Shown here in pieces: positions 50,321 through 60,398 of a stretch of DNA of 64,000 bases. The stretch's first letter is position 1. Each line of letters starts with the position of its first letter. The position numbers and the translations under genes are program-made. The notes beneath the pieces were generated by a model. That model saw nothing but the letters and a program-made list of their open reading frames with translations. It made no database searches and was not told where the DNA came from. The DNA is from Prolixibacteraceae bacterium (GTDB taxonomy: Bacteria > Bacteroidota > Bacteroidia > Bacteroidales > Prolixibacteraceae): positions 62,001 to 126,000 of the forward strand of contig JAFLKN010000015.1 of the NCBI GenBank assembly GCA_019163175.1, in the 5' to 3' direction.

Positions 50321-51763
50321 GTGAAAATAAAAAGGATATCAGTTTTACTTGTGGCATTGTTAATCTCGGCTTTACTGAGTAATGCCCAGACTAATCTGGT
50401 TTTCTATCATGACCATGAGCAGCTAAACTCATCCAATTTTAATCCCGCCTTTCTTACTTCGCAGCAAAAATTCACGTTCAGCATTTTCCCAATGTCAGGA
50501 ATGAGTGTTGGCTATAACAATCAGGAGATTATTAAGGATATGCTTATCCAATTTTTAACTGGCAACCAAACCCAGGAAGATTTTCAGGATGTATTCAAAA
50601 GCCTTATGAAACGAGATCTGTTTTATCAATGCTTGGAATTCCCAATTCTTATTTTTGGACATAACACCAAATGGGGTTCCTTCAGATTTCAAATTAAGGA
50701 TGTTGAGCAAATTATGAGTGATTTTAAAAGTGATTTTTCTGATTTTTTAAGCAATCCTGAATTCAGAACGATGAGCCTCAACCAAAAGCAAGCTTTTCCG
50801 GCAAGTGCTGTTTATTATCGGGAATACAGCCTTGGCTTTGGTAAAGAAATTATAAAAGATAAACTTACTGTAGGGATTAAAGCCAAACTGTACTTCGGAA
50901 AACTAAATGTGACTTCGGATGTAGATGGTGGCATTGAAGAAAGCAGCAATCGTTTTCTGCTTAAAACTTATGGCTCAGCCAAACTCTCTATTCCATTAGA
51001 TTTAGTTCAAAACCGTGATTCAATTCTTTATGGAGCAAATATGCCCGAAGATTTCAATGCTATCAATTATCTTTTCAGCTCAAAAAATATGGGAGCCGGA
51101 ATCGATATTGGATTAAACTATCAGATAAATCCTCAGCTTGAGTTTTCAGCCAGTGTAATTGACTTGGGAAGAATAACATGGAATAATTATGTAAGTACTA
51201 TGAATTTCAGAGGAGTTTACAGACTACCTGTGCAATTTATAGAAACAAGCGGCCCAGATTATGTCATCAAAACACCAGAGTTTTCGACTGAGGCCGACAA
51301 TGTTAACTTCGCTGGATTATTTAAAATCGTACAGGACCATAACAACTATTCGACAAATTTGCCAACGACTTTTTTTACAGGTCTGCGCTATGAAGTGAAT
51401 CCTAAATTTTCAGTCGGTTTGTTAAATCGGTATATGAGCGCAAAAGGATTAAACCAGAACAGCTTTTCGCTTACCGGTCATTACATAGTGAATAAAAAGC
51501 TCTCCATAAGCTCGGGCTATTCCATTATCGGAAAATCATTTACAAACATGCCATTGGCTATACTTTACAAACAAGAATCCAGCCAATCTTTTATTGGTAC
51601 CGACAATTTTTTGTCATTCCTGGCCCCTTCAACTACCGAATTCTCTGGAATAACCTTTGGAACATGTTTTTATCTTTTCAGGAAGAAAAACCTATATCGT
51701 TCACCAACAGAAGACTTCCCATACTACAAACCTAAAAAAAACAAGAAAGTCCAGGCTCTTTGA
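50321..51763 (+). CDS. DUF5723 family secreted protein
   Basis: A 480-residue protein with a signal peptide (MKIKRISVLLVALLISALLS, cleavage near NA-Q). The early motif N-F-N-P-A-F-L-T is typical of DUF5723 proteins. The remainder is beta-rich with repeated amphipathic strands (FSVGLLNRYMS, KLSISSGYSIIGKSF), suggesting an outer-membrane beta-barrel in Bacteroidota. The start is GTG at 50321 because it gives an exact signal peptide and an in-frame stop lies just upstream; no in-frame ATG is available nearby. The role is unknown. Confidence 0.82.
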   Translation: MKIKRISVLLVALLISALLSNAQTNLVFYHDHEQLNSSNFNPAFLTSQQKFTFSIFPMSGMSVGYNNQEIIKDMLIQFLTGNQTQEDFQDVFKSLMKRDLFYQCLEFPILIFGHNTKWGSFRFQIKDVEQIMSDFKSDFSDFLSNPEFRTMSLNQKQAFPASAVYYREYSLGFGKEIIKDKLTVGIKAKLYFGKLNVTSDVDGGIEESSNRFLLKTYGSAKLSIPLDLVQNRDSILYGANMPEDFNAINYLFSSKNMGAGIDIGLNYQINPQLEFSASVIDLGRITWNNYVSTMNFRGVYRLPVQFIETSGPDYVIKTPEFSTEADNVNFAGLFKIVQDHNNYSTNLPTTFFTGLRYEVNPKFSVGLLNRYMSAKGLNQNSFSLTGHYIVNKKLSISSGYSIIGKSFTNMPLAILYKQESSQSFIGTDNFLSFLAPSTTEFSGITFGTCFYLFRKKNLYRSPTEDFPYYKPKKNKKVQAL

Positions 51764-51895
51764 CTGATGAAGAAATATGATCTGAATTCTGATTATCAAG
51801 CTAATTTACCCTGTTTACAAGGCTTACATAAGTTCCTAAGTCAAGCCAGATATGTCTTTTTGAAAGCAGAAGTTAAACCTTTCGATTAAAAATAG

Positions 51896-51903
51896 TAATT
51901 TTG
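51896..51903 (+). promoter_or_regulatory. Candidate -7 promoter element for rpoN
   Basis: TAATTTTG matches TAnnTTTG 18 bp before the rpoN ATG, which would leave a very short leader. A matching -33 TTG is not evident. Confidence 0.35.
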
Positions 51904-51920
51904 GGGAAAGTTGTACCAGA

Positions 51921-53369
51921 ATGGCAGACCAGAGATTAAGCTTACAGCAAAGGTTATTACAGAAACTTTCTCCACAACAGATACAGGTTATCAAGTTGCT
52001 GGAGATACCTGCCATGCAGCTGGAGCAACGAATAAAAAGCGAACTGGAAGAGAATCCGATTCTGGAACTGATTGAAGGTGATGAGACCGATGACAATTAT
52101 GAAAATGATTCTGACGATTCTCAATCGGATGATGAATTTTCGCTGGAAGATTACATGAACGAAGAAGATATTCCAAGCTACCGCCTTGCCGCCAACAACT
52201 ACTCCAAAGACGATAAACAGGTGGATATGCCCTACTCTTCAGGCGTCAGTTTTCATGACTCGCTGATTGAGCAAATTGGTCTTTCGGATCTTAATGAAGA
52301 TGAAGAACTTATTGCCGAATACATTATCGGGAATATTGATGAAGATGGATATTTACGCCGCGATTTACTTTCCATTTCCGACGATTTAGCTTTTCACCGG
52401 AATATTGATGTAAAACTGGAAGACCTGGAACGCTACCTGGAAATCATTCAGGATTTTGATCCTCCAGGCGTTGGGGCACGAGACCTTCAGGAATGTTTGC
52501 TCCTTCAGATTATGCGCAAAAAGGGAACAAATTCAACTTGCCTGGCTTCGAAAATTCTTCAGGACAATTTCGAGGAATTTACCCGTAAGCACTACGACAA
52601 AATCATAAAGAAATACGATATTACCGAAGAAGAGCTAAAAGCGGCTATCGATGAAATTCTGAAACTCAACCCGAAGCCAGGAAGTTCATACAATAACCCG
52701 ATGAGCAAATCGAATCAGGTAATTGTGCCCGACTTCCTTCTTGATAATCTGGAGGGTGAACTGCAACTTAGCCTGAACCAGAAGAATGTGCCTGACCTGC
52801 AGCTTAGCAGTACCTACATGGATTTGATGAAGTCGTATTCAGGAAATAAAAATTTAGCCTCGAAAGACAAAAAAGAGGCTATGCTTTTTATGAAGCAAAA
52901 ACTGGATTCGGCCAAATGGTTTATCGATGCTATTCGTCAGCGCCAGCAAACCCTGATGGTTACGATGCTCGAAATCATCAAATTTCAGAAGGAATTTTTT
53001 GAGGAAGGCGATGAAACCAAGCTCAGGCCAATGATTCTGAAGGATATTGCCGACATTACAGGCCTCGACATTTCAACCATATCGCGTGTTTCGAACAGCA
53101 AATACATTCAAACCCATTTCGGAATTTATCCGCTCAAATATTTCTTTTCGGAAGGTATGCAGACCGACACGGGCGAAGAAGTATCAACTCGCGAAATCAA
53201 ATCTATACTTCAGGAATGTATTGCCAACGAAGACAAACGCCACCCTGTTACCGACGAAAAACTGGCATTGATCCTGAAAGAAAAATCGTACATTGTTGCG
53301 CGCCGCACTGTGGCAAAATACCGCGAGCAGCTTGGAATTCCGGTTGCTCGAATGAGAAAAGAACTGTAA
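51921..53369 (+). CDS. rpoN: RNA polymerase sigma-54 factor
   Basis: RpoN directs RNA polymerase to -24/-12 promoters that need an AAA+ activator. The 482-residue protein has region I (LSLQQRLLQKLSPQQIQVIKLL), an acidic region II (about 55-95, rich in D, E and S), the core-binding domain, a helix-turn-helix (DIADITGLDISTISRV near residue 380) and the RpoN box A-R-R-T-V-A-K-Y-R-E at residues 460-469. All parts are complete. The PAP2-like gene starts 1 bp after its stop, indicating cotranscription. Confidence 0.97.
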   Translation: MADQRLSLQQRLLQKLSPQQIQVIKLLEIPAMQLEQRIKSELEENPILELIEGDETDDNYENDSDDSQSDDEFSLEDYMNEEDIPSYRLAANNYSKDDKQVDMPYSSGVSFHDSLIEQIGLSDLNEDEELIAEYIIGNIDEDGYLRRDLLSISDDLAFHRNIDVKLEDLERYLEIIQDFDPPGVGARDLQECLLLQIMRKKGTNSTCLASKILQDNFEEFTRKHYDKIIKKYDITEEELKAAIDEILKLNPKPGSSYNNPMSKSNQVIVPDFLLDNLEGELQLSLNQKNVPDLQLSSTYMDLMKSYSGNKNLASKDKKEAMLFMKQKLDSAKWFIDAIRQRQQTLMVTMLEIIKFQKEFFEEGDETKLRPMILKDIADITGLDISTISRVSNSKYIQTHFGIYPLKYFFSEGMQTDTGEEVSTREIKSILQECIANEDKRHPVTDEKLALILKEKSYIVARRTVAKYREQLGIPVARMRKEL

Positions 53370-53370
53370 A

Positions 53371-53985
53371 ATGAGCAAAACACTTTCCTTAACTGCACGT
53401 GCAACATCAATTCTGTTTCATCCACTTTTGATTCCAACACTTGGATTTTTGCTGCTTTTTAACTCTGGTTTTTATTTTGCTGTCATCCCCTGGAGTTTGA
53501 AACGCTTCATTCTATTGGTAGTTTTTCTTTCAACTTGCGTTATGCCTGCACTTAGCATTGGTATACTATCCTTCAGCCCCAGATTTGACATCAAAATGGA
53601 GAAGGGAACCGACCGCGTACTTCCGCTTATTTTAAGTTCTATAAGCTACTATATGGGCTACCTCATTCTCCAGCGAATGCCTCTTTTCCCAATCTATCAG
53701 TTGTTTCTGATGGCATCAATTCTCGTCCAGATTGCCCTACTGATAATCTCGCTTCAATGGAAAATAAGTGCGCATGCAGCAGCAATTGGGGGATTAGTCG
53801 GTGGATTTTTTGCAATCTCTTTCCGGCTTCAGGAAAATCCGATTCTGATTTTGGCAACTCTCATTTTCATTGCAGGCATCGTTGGAACAGCAAGACTTAT
53901 TCTAGAGAAGCACACCAGCGCCCAGGTTTACGCGGGATTTCTGCTCGGGATACTGGTAATGAGCTCGGTTATCCTGTTTATTTGA
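53371..53985 (+). CDS. PAP2-like integral membrane protein
   Basis: A 204-residue protein with five to six membrane helices. The segments K-I-S-A-H-A-A-A-I-G-G and A-R-L-I-L-E-K-H-T-S-A-Q-V-Y-A-G correspond in position to the PSGH and SRxxxxxHxxxD motifs of PAP2 lipid phosphatases. Several catalytic residues are replaced (no PSGH serine context, Gln instead of the last Asp). It may therefore be an inactive or divergent PAP2-type protein. It follows rpoN by 1 bp; a direct link to sigma-54 regulation is not shown. Confidence 0.75.
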   Translation: MSKTLSLTARATSILFHPLLIPTLGFLLLFNSGFYFAVIPWSLKRFILLVVFLSTCVMPALSIGILSFSPRFDIKMEKGTDRVLPLILSSISYYMGYLILQRMPLFPIYQLFLMASILVQIALLIISLQWKISAHAAAIGGLVGGFFAISFRLQENPILILATLIFIAGIVGTARLILEKHTSAQVYAGFLLGILVMSSVILFI

Positions 53986-54005
53986 AAAGCTAAATCACGT
54001 TACAT

Positions 54006-56060
54006 TCAAACCAGTCCGTTTCGTTTCAGCAATGCTGTGGTTGTTGGTTCCTGTCCACGAAATGCTTTATACAAATTCATCGGGTGTTCACTTCCTCCTT
54101 TTTCCAGAATATTTTTACGGAAAGAATCTGCAGTTTCGCGATCAAAAATACCTTTCTCCTGAAATACCGAAAAAGCATCGGCATCCAATACTTCAGCCCA
54201 TTTGTAGCTGTAGTATCCGGCATCGTATCCTCCTGAAAATATATGCGAGAATGCTGTACTTTGCATGCTCCCTTCAACCGGTTCAAACAAATCTGTGGAT
54301 GCAATTGCCTGCATTTCAAATTCCTTCAAATCGCCATCAACCGGAACTTCCCGATGGTGATAAGCCATATCGAGCATGCCAAAACTAAGCTGACGTTCCA
54401 TCATATAGGCCGCCTGAAAATTTTGTGCTTTCTGTATTTTCCGGATCAGCTCTTCGGGTAACCTTTCACCGGTTTGGTAATGCACGGCAAATTGGTCGAG
54501 CCACTCTTTTTCGTAAGCCCAATTTTCGTGTATTTGCGACGGAAGCTCTACAAAATCCCAGTACACATTGGTTCCCGAAGTTCCGGGGAACTGGCATTGC
54601 GACAACATTCCATGCAAACCATGTCCAAACTCATGAAGAAAAGTAGTCACTTCGTCAAAAGTCAGTAAAGACGGAGTATTTTCGGTCGATTTACTGAAAT
54701 TGGTCACCAGCGAAATGTGCGGCCTGATTTGATTTCCGTCAACATTCGACTGCGAACGGTAATCGGTCATCCAGGCGCCAGAACGTTTTCCTTCGCGCGG
54801 GAAAAAATCAAGGTACAAAACCGCAATAAACTGGTCGTTTTCATCAAACACTTCGTATGCAGTCACCTCGGGGTGATAAACTTCAATATTCTTATTCTCC
54901 TGAAGACGCAAGCCATATAGTTTCTGCGCCAGTGAAAATACACCGTCAATTACCTTTTCGAGTTGCAAATAGGGTTTCACTTCTTCATCGGTAAAGTTGT
55001 ATTTTTCCGATTTCAGTTTCTCTGAATAGTAGGCCCAGTCCCAACGTTGCGCGGTTCCGGCAAAACCTGATTTTTCGGCGAATTCCTGCACTTCGGCAAA
55101 CTCTTTTTCCGCGAAAGGTTTCGATTCCAGATGAAGGTCGTCTAAAAAACGAATCACCTTTTCGGGAGTTTCGGCCATTCGTTCCTGAAGTTTGTATTCA
55201 GCATGAGTTTTGAAACCCAACAAATGAGCTTTTTCAATTCTCAGTTCAACGATGCGTTTGATAATTGCATTATTGTCGTTCTCATTTCCATGGTTTGCCC
55301 GTGAGCTTGAAGCACGGAAAATCTGCTCTCGCAATTCGCGGTTATCGGCATATTTTAGGAATGGAACGTAACTGGGGTATTGCAGGTTAAAAAGCCAGCC
55401 CTCTTTGTTTTTCGATTGTGCGGTTTGAGCCGCCATTTCGACTATCGAATCCGGAAGTCCATTCAAATCATTTACATCGGTAATCAGCAACTCGTAAGCG
55501 TTTGTTTCGGCCAGTACATTTTGTTGATACTGCAAACCAAGTGTGGACAATTCTTTGGTGATTTCGCGGTATTTGGCTTTGTCGGTTTCGTTCAGGTTGG
55601 CACCGCTTCGTACAAAACGGCGGTACGTCTTTTCGAGCAGTGTTGTTTCTTCCGTATTTAAAATAAGGCTTTCACGCTGATTGTAAACAGCTTTAATGCG
55701 TGCAAAAAGTTGTTCGTTCAGGGTAATGTCGTTCCCGAAATCCGAAAGTTTGGGAGCCACTTCCTGGGCAATGTTCTGCATCTCGTCGCAGGTTTCAGCC
55801 GAATTTAGGTTGAAGAAAATGTTTTGAATCCGGTTGAGCCTTTCCCCGGCCAGATCGAGTGCAACGATGGTATTGCCAAAATCAGGCTGCTCCGGATTGT
55901 CAATGATTTGCTGAACTTCTTCTTTTGCTTCTGCAATGGCCACATCAAATGCTGGGAGGTAATGCTCTATTTTAATTGAATTGAAGGGCGCCGTTTGATG
56001 AATTCCCTGAAAGGGTTTTAATAAAGGGTTTTCGATATCCTGAATGGTTTCGTTTGTCAT
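54006..56060 (-). CDS. M3 family oligopeptidase / peptidyl-dipeptidase (Dcp-like)
   Basis: A 684-residue zinc metallopeptidase that cleaves short peptides. The family zinc motif FLHEFGHGLHGMLSQ lies near residue 475, with W-D-F-V-E-L-P-S-Q downstream, and a GYDAGYYSYKWAEVLDADAF block in the last quarter that is characteristic of Dcp/OpdA enzymes. The start is placed at ATG 56060 (MTNETIQDIENPLLKPF), whereas 56114 adds 18 atypical residues. There is no signal peptide, so it is probably cytoplasmic. The gene is convergent with the PAP2-like gene. Confidence 0.95.
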   Translation of the reverse strand: MTNETIQDIENPLLKPFQGIHQTAPFNSIKIEHYLPAFDVAIAEAKEEVQQIIDNPEQPDFGNTIVALDLAGERLNRIQNIFFNLNSAETCDEMQNIAQEVAPKLSDFGNDITLNEQLFARIKAVYNQRESLILNTEETTLLEKTYRRFVRSGANLNETDKAKYREITKELSTLGLQYQQNVLAETNAYELLITDVNDLNGLPDSIVEMAAQTAQSKNKEGWLFNLQYPSYVPFLKYADNRELREQIFRASSSRANHGNENDNNAIIKRIVELRIEKAHLLGFKTHAEYKLQERMAETPEKVIRFLDDLHLESKPFAEKEFAEVQEFAEKSGFAGTAQRWDWAYYSEKLKSEKYNFTDEEVKPYLQLEKVIDGVFSLAQKLYGLRLQENKNIEVYHPEVTAYEVFDENDQFIAVLYLDFFPREGKRSGAWMTDYRSQSNVDGNQIRPHISLVTNFSKSTENTPSLLTFDEVTTFLHEFGHGLHGMLSQCQFPGTSGTNVYWDFVELPSQIHENWAYEKEWLDQFAVHYQTGERLPEELIRKIQKAQNFQAAYMMERQLSFGMLDMAYHHREVPVDGDLKEFEMQAIASTDLFEPVEGSMQSTAFSHIFSGGYDAGYYSYKWAEVLDADAFSVFQEKGIFDRETADSFRKNILEKGGSEHPMNLYKAFRGQEPTTTALLKRNGLV

Positions 56061-56261
56061 GATTTTTGAATTTCTATTAATCTGGTGATTACTTGCGGCG
56101 CATACAATTTTCATACTTCGAATCAGAACAGTAGTTGCGCCTTTTTGTTTTTGCTCTTTTCCTCCCTGGGTTACGTCGTTCCTCCTTACCCAGGGTTATT
56201 GATATATTACCCTTTCAGGGTAATCTGAACCTTATTTCTGCCAACTGAGACTGAACACTGA

Positions 56262-56837
56262 TCACTTCTTCTTTTTTTTCTCCACCGACCAGCCGAACTT
56301 TCCAATCGGGTCGCCCATTTTGAAATAATGACCATGTGAATAAACTATCGGGCTGGATTTCTTTAGGCTGAAAGCTCCGGTTTCCGGATCGATGTATCGG
56401 TCATCAGCAATCACATTCACCACTTCAGAAATAAACATATGATGCACCCCAAGTTCAATGATTTGCTTCACTTTACATTCAATACTGATAGGTGCTTCGG
56501 CCAGAATGGGAGCCTTTACAATGGTTGCAGGAGCGGGAGTTAATCCCATTTCCTTCCATTTATTGTATTTGGCACCCGAACGACAGCCGCACCAGTCGGT
56601 GGCCCGGGCGAGTTCTTCGGTGGTCAGGTTGATCACATATTCGCCGGTGCGTTTGATAATTTCGTAGGAGTGCCGTGATGGCCGAACTGAAATGTAGCAC
56701 ATCGGCGGATCACTGCTGATGGTTCCCGTCCATGCAATAGTGATGAGGTTGTACTCTTCGGGAGTTTCGCCGCAGGTAACCAATACTGCCGGCAGCGGAT
56801 AAATCATGGTGCCGGGTTTCCAGTTAATTTTTGCCAT
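56262..56837 (-). CDS. Flavin reductase family protein (FMN-binding split barrel)
   Basis: A 191-residue flavoprotein of the split-barrel type that reduces or binds FMN, probably as partner of a monooxygenase or as a general NAD(P)H:flavin reductase. The fold is seen in TMIYPLPAVLVTCGETPEEYNLITIAWTG at the start, then C-Y-I-S-V-R-P-S-R-H-S-Y, the helix E-Y-V-I-N-L-T-T-E-E-L-A, and the strand P-I-S-I-E-C-K-V. The lysine-rich tail (EKKKKK) is unusual but short. It is divergent from the BNR gene and has no obvious partner nearby. Confidence 0.92.
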   Translation of the reverse strand: MAKINWKPGTMIYPLPAVLVTCGETPEEYNLITIAWTGTISSDPPMCYISVRPSRHSYEIIKRTGEYVINLTTEELARATDWCGCRSGAKYNKWKEMGLTPAPATIVKAPILAEAPISIECKVKQIIELGVHHMFISEVVNVIADDRYIDPETGAFSLKKSSPIVYSHGHYFKMGDPIGKFGWSVEKKKKK

Positions 56838-57017
56838 GGATAATGATAAGTTTCTCTCGTCGACAAAAATAGGAAAAGAAAGAAGGAAAACTCACCACCG
56901 AAAATGCAAACTCCAAATTGTTTACTCAGGCTAAAATGTTTCTATGTCATATTCACTTCTGAAATTTATTGCTATTTTGTGACCCCACAGTCAGACATTA
57001 CAACTTAAACCTTCAAT

Positions 57018-60000
57018 ATGAAACACATTCTCACCTTACTGTTATTATTCTCCATTTTAGGACTTTCCGTTTCGGCCAAAACCGATGAGAAAGACAAGTT
57101 GAAAGACAAAACCAAAGAAAAGGCCAAAGGCGATACCATTATTACCAGTTCGCTGATTGACGGCCTGAAATTCAGGAGTATTGGTCCGGCATGGTGCAGT
57201 GGCCGAATTGCCGATTTGGCGGTTAATCCAAAAAATTCGAAAGAATATTACGTCGCGGTTGCCAGCGGAAACGTATGGAAAACCACAAACAGCGGGACGA
57301 CCTGGGATCCAATTTTTGACAAGTACGGAGCGTATTCAATTGGCGTGGTCGAGCTCGATCCCAATAACCCAAATGTGGTTTGGGTTGGCACTGGTGAAAA
57401 CAATCATCAGCGTGCATTGGGCTATGGCGATGGGGTGTACAAATCGGTTGACGGTGGTAAATCGTTCAAAAACATGGGCCTGAAAGAAAGTCGCCAGATT
57501 GGTGGAATTGTAATTGACCCACGAAATTCGAATATCCTTTTTGTAGCCTGCGAAGGTTCAGCATGGGGTCCGGGCGCAGATCGTGGTTTGTATAAAAGTA
57601 CCGATGGCGGAACGACCTGGGAAAAAGTATTGTTCGTGAGTGAAAATACGGGCATCAACAATGTGGTGATCGATCCTTCGAACCCCGATATCATGTATGC
57701 CACCTCGGAACAACGTCGCCGGCACATTTTCACCAAAATTGGTGGTGGTCCGGAATCGGCTGTTTACAAGTCGACCGATGGTGGAAAAAACTGGCGCAAA
57801 ATTATGGATGGTCTTCCCAAAGTTGACATTGGTGGAATGGGCATCGATGTATCGCCGGTAAATCCCAACATTGTTTACCTGATTGTGGAAGCGCAGCTTG
57901 GTAAAAGCGGGTTCTTCCGCTCGACCGACAAAGGCGAAAGCTGGAATAAAATGAGCGATTACAGTGCCAGTGGCCAATATTACAACGAAATTGTTTGTGA
58001 TCCGCTTGACGCTGATAAAGTGTATTCAACCGAGACTGTTTCAAAAATGACAGTTGATGGTGGGAAAACCTGGAATTCGTTGGGCAACAACAAACGCCAT
58101 GTCGACGACCATGCCATTTGGGTTGATCCGAAAGACACTGAGCATTTCATGATTGGTGGTGATGGTGGTTTGTACGAATCGTTTGACGGTGGTAAAAACT
58201 ACGATTACAAAGAAAACCTGCCGGTTACACAGTTCTACCGGGTGAATGTTGACAATGCCTATCCATTTTACAATGTGTACGGCGGAACTCAGGATAACAA
58301 CTCCATGGGAGGTCCGTCACAAACGACTTCCAACGATGGTGTAACAAACGACGAATGGTTTGTAACTGTTGGAGGCGACGGCTTCTGGATCGACACCGAC
58401 CCCGCTGATCCGAACATTATCTACACCGAATCGCAATATGGTGGCATGGCCCGTTTCGACCGCAAAAGCGGCGAAGACATCAGCATTAAACCGCGCGAGC
58501 GGAAGGGCGAACTGGCCTACAAATGGAATTGGAATGCTCCCTTGTTTGTAAGTAAACATGCTCCGCAAAGGCTTTACACCGCGGCAAATAGAGTATTCCG
58601 GAGTGATGACCGTGGTAACACATGGCAGGTTATTTCTGACGATCTCACCACCAAAACCGACCGTAACTCATTTCCGGTGATGGGCAAATACTGGCCAGCG
58701 GAAGCTGTTGCTAAAGATGTTTCAACCTCGCAATGGGGAACTATTGTGGCACTCGACGAATCGCCGGTAAAAGCAGATTTGCTTTATGCAGGAACCGATG
58801 ATGGTGTAATTTCAGTCACCGAAGATGCAGGCAAAAACTGGATTCAGACAAAGACTTTCGCCGGAATTCCGGAATACACTTATGTGAGCGATCTGAAAGC
58901 CGACCGTTTTGATGCCAATGTGGTTTATGCTGCATTCGACAATTTACAACGCGACGATTTTAAGCCTTACCTGATGAAAAGTCCGGATAAAGGAAAAACC
59001 TGGGTTTCTATCGCTGGAAATCTTCCGGTCAATGGAACAGTTCATTGCATCGAACAGGACTATCTGGAGCCCAACCTATTGTTTGCAGGTACTGAGTTTG
59101 GAGTGTTTTTTACTATCGACGGTGGCAAAAACTGGGCACAGATGAAATCAGGTATTCCGACCATTGCCGTTTTCGACATTGCATTGCAAAACCGTGAGTC
59201 GGATTTGGTGCTGGCTACATTTGGCCGTGGTTTTTATATTCTCGAAAATTACAGCCCTTTACGCGAACTGTCGCACGAATTGGCAGCCCGCGAAGCACAT
59301 ATTTTCAAGGTGAAAAATGCGAACATGTTTATCCAGACTTCATCGAAAAACAACCAGGGAAGTACCTATTTTCTTTCGAAGAATCCTGAATTTGGCGCCA
59401 CTTTTACCTATTACCTGAAAGATGTGCCGAAGACAAAAAAGGAACTTCGTCAGGAAGCCGAGAAAAAATTGTTTAAAGAAGGCAAACCTATTTCGCAACC
59501 GAGCCAGCGAGATTTACAGTTGGAAGCCGACGAGGAACCGGCCCATTTGATTTTTACCATTACCGATGAAGCCGGAAATGTGGTTCGCCGCCTGACCAAA
59601 TCGCCATCCAAAGGAATCAGCCGCATAAACTGGGATTTGCGTTATGCTGCAAGCCGTGCACCACAGGGAGGCAAATTCGATCCGCTGAAAGATTCGAGAG
59701 GAAGCATTTTGGCCATGCCCGGAAAATACAAAGTTGGCATGAGTCTGTGGTTCGAAGGTCAGGAAAAAGAGCTGGTAGCGCCAGTCGAATTTACTTGTCA
59801 GAAACTAAATCTGGCCACTTTACCGGCAGCCGATTATCAGGAAGTAGTTGCATTTGGCAAGAAAGTAGGCAAGATTTCTGCTGCAATTAATGGAACCAAC
59901 CAGATGACAAACGACCTGATTGGCAAGATTGAAACCATCAAGCAAGCTATTTATGCTACTCCTGATGCCGATCAGAAATTAATGGATGTGGCTCGCAAGC

Positions 60001-60308
60001 TTGGAGATCAGCTTGAAGCGCTTAAGTTTAAAATGGAAGGCGTACAGGCCAAAGCCAGCTGGGAAGAAATACCACCAGCACAAATTCCGATTATGGAGCG
60101 TCTGGGCAATATTGCATACGGACATTACAGTTCAACCTCAGCTATTACAGCATCTGAAAAAGCCGATCTGGCTATTCTGGAAGAAGAGTTTCCTCCCATT
60201 CTGGAAGAACTAAAAAAGCTGGTTGAAAAGGATATTCCGGCATTGGAATCGGCCATGAATAAAGTAAATGCGCCCTGGACTCCGGGCAGATTACCAGTCT
60301 GGAAGTAA
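57018..60308 (+). CDS. Secreted BNR/Asp-box (sortilin/VPS10-like) beta-propeller protein
   Basis: A 1096-residue exported protein. A signal peptide (MKHILTLLLLFSILGLSVSA) is followed by a Lys/Asp-rich linker, then at least eight Asp-box repeats of the S-T-D-G-G-x-x-W type (for example YKSTDGGTTW and YKSTDGGKNW) in the first 700 residues, forming a beta-propeller. The C-terminal 350 residues are mixed and include a FTITDEAGNVVRRL Ig-like segment. Bacterial members of this large family are annotated as glycosyl hydrolase-like or sortilin-type, but catalytic evidence is weak. It probably binds or processes extracellular glycans or proteins. A terminator follows. Confidence 0.9.
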   Translation: MKHILTLLLLFSILGLSVSAKTDEKDKLKDKTKEKAKGDTIITSSLIDGLKFRSIGPAWCSGRIADLAVNPKNSKEYYVAVASGNVWKTTNSGTTWDPIFDKYGAYSIGVVELDPNNPNVVWVGTGENNHQRALGYGDGVYKSVDGGKSFKNMGLKESRQIGGIVIDPRNSNILFVACEGSAWGPGADRGLYKSTDGGTTWEKVLFVSENTGINNVVIDPSNPDIMYATSEQRRRHIFTKIGGGPESAVYKSTDGGKNWRKIMDGLPKVDIGGMGIDVSPVNPNIVYLIVEAQLGKSGFFRSTDKGESWNKMSDYSASGQYYNEIVCDPLDADKVYSTETVSKMTVDGGKTWNSLGNNKRHVDDHAIWVDPKDTEHFMIGGDGGLYESFDGGKNYDYKENLPVTQFYRVNVDNAYPFYNVYGGTQDNNSMGGPSQTTSNDGVTNDEWFVTVGGDGFWIDTDPADPNIIYTESQYGGMARFDRKSGEDISIKPRERKGELAYKWNWNAPLFVSKHAPQRLYTAANRVFRSDDRGNTWQVISDDLTTKTDRNSFPVMGKYWPAEAVAKDVSTSQWGTIVALDESPVKADLLYAGTDDGVISVTEDAGKNWIQTKTFAGIPEYTYVSDLKADRFDANVVYAAFDNLQRDDFKPYLMKSPDKGKTWVSIAGNLPVNGTVHCIEQDYLEPNLLFAGTEFGVFFTIDGGKNWAQMKSGIPTIAVFDIALQNRESDLVLATFGRGFYILENYSPLRELSHELAAREAHIFKVKNANMFIQTSSKNNQGSTYFLSKNPEFGATFTYYLKDVPKTKKELRQEAEKKLFKEGKPISQPSQRDLQLEADEEPAHLIFTITDEAGNVVRRLTKSPSKGISRINWDLRYAASRAPQGGKFDPLKDSRGSILAMPGKYKVGMSLWFEGQEKELVAPVEFTCQKLNLATLPAADYQEVVAFGKKVGKISAAINGTNQMTNDLIGKIETIKQAIYATPDADQKLMDVARKLGDQLEALKFKMEGVQAKASWEEIPPAQIPIMERLGNIAYGHYSSTSAITASEKADLAILEEEFPPILEELKKLVEKDIPALESAMNKVNAPWTPGRLPVWK

Positions 60309-60330
60309 AACTTCAGTCTGACACAATTAG

Positions 60331-60370
60331 AAAAGGCACTTATTCCTAATCCTGAGAATAAGTGCCTTTT
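60331..60370. terminator. Terminator between the BNR gene and plsC
   Basis: A 15-bp AAAAGGCACTTATTC stem and complement with a 10-nt loop, flanked by A and T runs, serves both convergent genes. Confidence 0.88.
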
Positions 60371-60398
60371 TGTTGGACTGTGAACTGCGACTGAAAAC

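Noticed and set aside
50272-50382. 36-codon ORF with a Shine-Dalgarno-like GGAG, overlapping the start of the DUF5723 gene
   Set aside because: Shine-Dalgarno signals are rarely used in Bacteroidota, and the peptide has no features. A leader-peptide role is possible but unsupported, so I kept the GTG start of the DUF5723 gene.
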